Of a stretch of DNA of 6,719 nt, positions 6,330 to 6,719 are shown piece by piece. The notes beneath the pieces are model-generated. The model was not told where the DNA came from, searched no databases, and was given only the letters and a program-made list of their open reading frames with translations. Positions within the stretch are counted from its first letter, which is position 1, and every line of letters begins with the position of its first letter. This DNA comes from Acidimicrobiaceae bacterium (GTDB taxonomy: Bacteria; Actinomycetota; Acidimicrobiia; Acidimicrobiales; Bog-793), in assembly GCA_027459565.1 (NCBI GenBank), contig DAIDIA010000140.1, forward strand, positions 1 to 6,719, given 5' to 3'. Both the position numbers and the translations under genes were made by a program.

Positions 6330-6719
6330 CTATGAAGGATGTGTTCTCTGCGTGTTTGAGTCAAGTATTCGCCCGACAAAGTCAGCGGCGCGCTTATCCT
6401 CGGAGCCTACGACGTCAGTGTAATGGCGTGCCATATGAACGGTCGACCACCCTAAACGAGCTTGTTTTTGCCGTTCAGAGATCACCGCATCCAATACCGT
6501 CGCTTGAAAGTGACGGAGTGAGTGAAGATGGAGATCTTCTTGTACACCTGCGATTCTTCGCGCATCTTTAAATGCCCGGCTCACGGTGTCCGGATATGGC
6601 GGAATGCCACCTCCAGGTTCAGCCGAGAAGACAAACGATTTTGCGTTGATCTCTCCCTCGCAATGAATGGCGAGGAGTTCCTGCTCAACTCGCAATCGAC
6701 GTATTTCAGAGAGCGTTCC
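6330..6719 (-). CDS. Tyrosine-type integrase, C-terminal part (N-terminus beyond right edge)
   Basis: The frame is open from the right edge to a TAG at 6330-6332, giving the last 129 residues of a site-specific tyrosine recombinase. Box II residues are visible: HSLRH (the H-x-x-R signature), then LGWST with Trp in the usual His/Trp place, and HYTDV carrying the nucleophilic tyrosine, in the correct order and spacing. The first catalytic arginine and the DNA-binding N-terminal domains would lie to the right. It would catalyse integration and excision between attP and the tRNA-Ile attB. It reads leftward, converging on the methyltransferase operon with a 133-base gap, and the tRNA fragment at 1480-1524 fits as the far attachment site. 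A TTG at 6695 could be mistaken for its start, but coding sequence clearly continues upstream. Confidence 0.9.
   Translation of the reverse strand, partial: GTLSEIRRLRVEQELLAIHCEGEINAKSFVFSAEPGGGIPPYPDTVSRAFKDARRIAGVQEDLHLHSLRHFQATVLDAVISERQKQARLGWSTVHMARHYTDVVGSEDKRAADFVGRILDSNTQRTHPS

Larger units (their letters stand above)
1480..6719. mobile_element. Integrated AICE-like element (right end beyond window)
   Basis: Three independent signs mark this stretch as an integrative element: a tRNA-Ile 3' fragment at its left boundary, a RepSA-type replication initiator, and a tyrosine integrase at the other side. Actinobacterial integrative and conjugative elements such as pSAM2 combine a tRNA-directed integrase with a RepSA-type initiator and replicate after excision. 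Here the space between rep and int is filled by a methyltransferase/nuclease operon, and no FtsK/TraB-type transfer gene, excisionase or regulator is seen. Base composition falls inside the cargo: bases 901-960 in the flank have 41 G+C of 60, whereas 4021-4080 in the methyltransferase have 24 of 60. The right boundary is inferred, not seen. A larger element with transfer genes beyond the window remains possible. Confidence 0.8.

Noticed and set aside
6205..6423. Rightward frame of 72 codons after the operon
   Set aside because: It overlaps the integrase end antisense, has no binding site and shows no recognisable sequence.
1..6719. CRISPR array, riboswitch or rRNA
   Set aside because: No spaced repeat array, rRNA-like sequence or known riboswitch core was seen on either strand.

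Overview
The window looks like DNA from an actinobacterium of moderate GC content. The support is a replication initiator of the RepSA type, found in actinobacterial integrative elements, and two sites that fit the actinobacterial/Gram-positive LexA box. I cannot name the genus. Bases 1-1479 look like resident chromosome. Bases 1480-6719 look like one end-to-end stretch of an integrated mobile element whose right end lies beyond the window.

Left flank (1-1479): two leftward-reading alpha/beta hydrolase genes. The first is cut by the window edge. The second is a complete HSL-like esterase of about 295 residues with HGGGF, GHSAG, Asp and His all visible. Next comes a 45-base piece that is exactly the 3' part of a tRNA-Ile(GAT), from anticodon loop to CCA, with no 5' half attached. 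This is the usual scar left where an element has integrated into a tRNA gene.

Element (1525 to the right edge): a leftward RepSA-type HUH replication initiator (1708-3042); a control region of about 350 bases (3043-3395) with an 11-bp perfect hairpin, a 14-bp tandem repeat, a promoter and two LexA-like boxes; a rightward three-gene operon (3396-6196); and the C-terminal part of a leftward tyrosine integrase (6330 to the edge). The operon encodes a beta-class DNA methyltransferase with an extra C-terminal domain resembling a PD-(D/E)xK nuclease fold, a 104-residue protein of unknown family, and a 334-residue protein with a nuclease-like D...SxK...E pattern. These genes overlap or nearly touch. 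They most simply form a restriction-modification-like defence module of a type I do not recognise.

How it may work together: the integrase and Rep would provide integration, excision and rolling-circle copying. The operon would be cargo that protects the host or stabilises the element. A near-perfect LexA box lies next to the operon's -10 hexamer, with a second one 42 bp downstream, which suggests that the whole methyltransferase/nuclease operon is part of the SOS response. The fragment orientation predicts an intact tRNA-Ile just past the integrase. If so, the element is very small and would have no conjugation genes.
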